Below are positions 7,149 through 7,893 of a DNA stretch of 7,893 nucleotides, one piece after another. The notes beneath the pieces are model-generated. The model was not told the DNA's origin and ran no database searches. It worked only from the letters and a program-made list of their open reading frames with translations. Source of the DNA: Burkholderiales bacterium (GTDB lineage: Bacteria; Pseudomonadota; Gammaproteobacteria; Burkholderiales; UBA11063); assembly GCA_026461645.1 (NCBI GenBank), contig JAPJMP010000218.1, forward strand, positions 1 to 7,893, written 5' to 3'. Made by a program: the position numbers and the translations under genes. Each line of letters opens with the position of its first letter. Positions within the stretch are counted from its first letter, which is position 1.

Positions 7149-7886
7149 TTAGCGGGAATTTTTTATTGTTTGTTTAAGCCCCAAGCGCAATTTTATTACG
7201 GCAAATAAAGCTTCAATAAATACTCCGCTAGACATCTTAGATGTACCAACTACTCTGTCTTCAAAGATAATTGGTGTCTCCTGAATCTTGTAACCCTTTA
7301 AATAACTTTTATACAATGTTTCAACTTGAAAACAAAATCCGGTTGAAATCAATTTATCAATTTCAATACTATGCAACACTTCGCAGCGAAAACATTTAAA
7401 TCCGCTGGTGATATCTTTAAATGGTAAGCCTAATATAATTCTTGAATATATACTGCCACCTCTACTTATTAATCTGCGAATTAAGTTCCAGTTACGAACT
7501 CCCCCCCCAGCAATATATCTACTGCCAACCACAACATCATTAGTTTTAATTAAATTAAAAAAATCAGGTAAATATTTAGGGTTATGGGAAAAATCAGCAT
7601 CCATGTGTAATACAACATCATAGTTATTATCAATAGCCCAATGAAAACCAGCAACATAAGCTGTGCCAAGACCAAGTTTCCCTGCTCGTTTTAGCAAAAA
7701 CAGTTTATTTAAATATTTTGTTTGTTGTAATTCTTCTACTAACTCATAAGTTTTATCCGGCGAATTGTCATCAATGATTAGAATATTAACATCAGGAACA
7801 AATGAAAATATTTCATTAACTAATTTTTCAATATTGCCGCGTTCATTATATGTTGCAACAATAATTAATTTTTTATTATCCGCCAT
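7149..7886 (-). CDS. GT2 family polyprenyl-phosphate mannosyltransferase-like glycosyltransferase
   Basis: This 245-residue, apparently soluble GT-A enzyme resembles dolichol/polyprenol-phosphate mannose synthase (DPM1, or the catalytic domain of mycobacterial Ppm1). That family transfers mannose or another hexose from a nucleotide sugar to a polyprenyl phosphate at the inner membrane. Motifs in order are A-T-Y-N-E-R-G-N-I (11-19), D-D-N-S-P-D (39-44), K-L-G-L-G-T-A (70-76), the metal-binding D-A-D (96-98), G-S-R-Y-I-A-G-G-G-V (121-130), D-I-T-S-G-F-K-C-F (158-166) and D-R-x-x-G-x-S-K-M-S (210-219). No C-terminal GtrA-like membrane domain is present. The ATG lies ten residues before the first motif, as usual. 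The seven upstream bases in view show no ribosome site and no in-frame stop, so a slightly longer start cannot be excluded. The donor sugar is unknown. A G8 run lies in the gene. Confidence 0.88.
   Translation of the reverse strand: MADNKKLIIVATYNERGNIEKLVNEIFSFVPDVNILIIDDNSPDKTYELVEELQQTKYLNKLFLLKRAGKLGLGTAYVAGFHWAIDNNYDVVLHMDADFSHNPKYLPDFFNLIKTNDVVVGSRYIAGGGVRNWNLIRRLISRGGSIYSRIILGLPFKDITSGFKCFRCEVLHSIEIDKLISTGFCFQVETLYKSYLKGYKIQETPIIFEDRVVGTSKMSSGVFIEALFAVIKLRLGLKQTIKNSR
7501..7508 (-). repeat. Homopolymeric G8 tract within the glycosyltransferase gene
   Basis: Eight consecutive C on the plus strand (G on the coding strand) encode most of G127-G128-G129 as GGG-GGG-GGA. With the tract as given the frame is open. 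One base fewer reads G-G-E-F-V-T-G-T then stop; one base more reads G-G-G-S-S then stop. This is the longest G/C run in the window, in a genome that otherwise favours A and T. Confidence 0.9.
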
Positions 7887-7893
7887 TACTAAC

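Noticed and set aside
7408..7623. Plus-strand open frame of 71 codons opposite the glycosyltransferase
   Set aside because: Antisense shadow that runs through the C8 run; no independent support.

Overview
The window comes from an AT-rich bacterium (G+C roughly one third by eye, not computed). The block sdhC-sdhD-sdhA-sdhB-sdhE-gltA, transcribed on the minus strand, is the arrangement known from betaproteobacteria, especially Neisseria and relatives. Several protein details agree: the SdhB 2Fe-2S site has the Cys/Asp pattern of proteobacterial complex II, SdhC carries a Neisseria-like R-F-L-x-x-D segment, and GltA is the Gram-negative hexameric type. My best guess is an AT-rich member of Neisseriales or a neighbouring betaproteobacterial group. 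This rests on gene order and remembered protein families, not on a search.

Layout, left to right. Bases 1-1107 (+) hold an MFS transporter of the LplT / Aas-N-terminal type whose start lies outside the window. Bases 1108-1255 are a convergent intergenic gap with a long hairpin (1195-1233). Bases 1256-1768 (-) encode a small exported protein of unknown function with its own likely promoter. Bases 1769-2053 hold that promoter, a nested inverted repeat, and a clear intrinsic terminator that ends the TCA-cycle operon. Bases 2054-6849 (-) are the six-gene operon. Bases 6850-7148 hold the likely operon promoter and a non-coding stretch. Bases 7149-7886 (-) encode a GT2 polyprenyl-phosphate mannosyltransferase-like enzyme.

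How the genes work together: SdhC and SdhD anchor a heme b and the quinone site in the inner membrane, and SdhA (FAD) and SdhB (three Fe-S clusters) form the catalytic head of succinate:quinone oxidoreductase. SdhE helps attach FAD to SdhA. GltA feeds acetyl-CoA into the cycle. Genes are tightly packed: sdhC/sdhD overlap by 7 nt, sdhB/sdhE by 1 nt, and other gaps are 10-39 nt. One transcript from a promoter near 6892-6920 to the terminator at 1976-2011 is therefore likely.

I see no obvious new multi-gene system. The strongest oddity is an uninterrupted run of eight G (coding strand) inside the glycosyltransferase gene. A one-base gain or loss there gives a stop within a few codons, the signature of a possible phase-variable switch. 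Other points are an SdhE whose RGxxE motif reads RSxxE, an orphan secreted protein with almost no charged residues, and two structured non-coding stretches.
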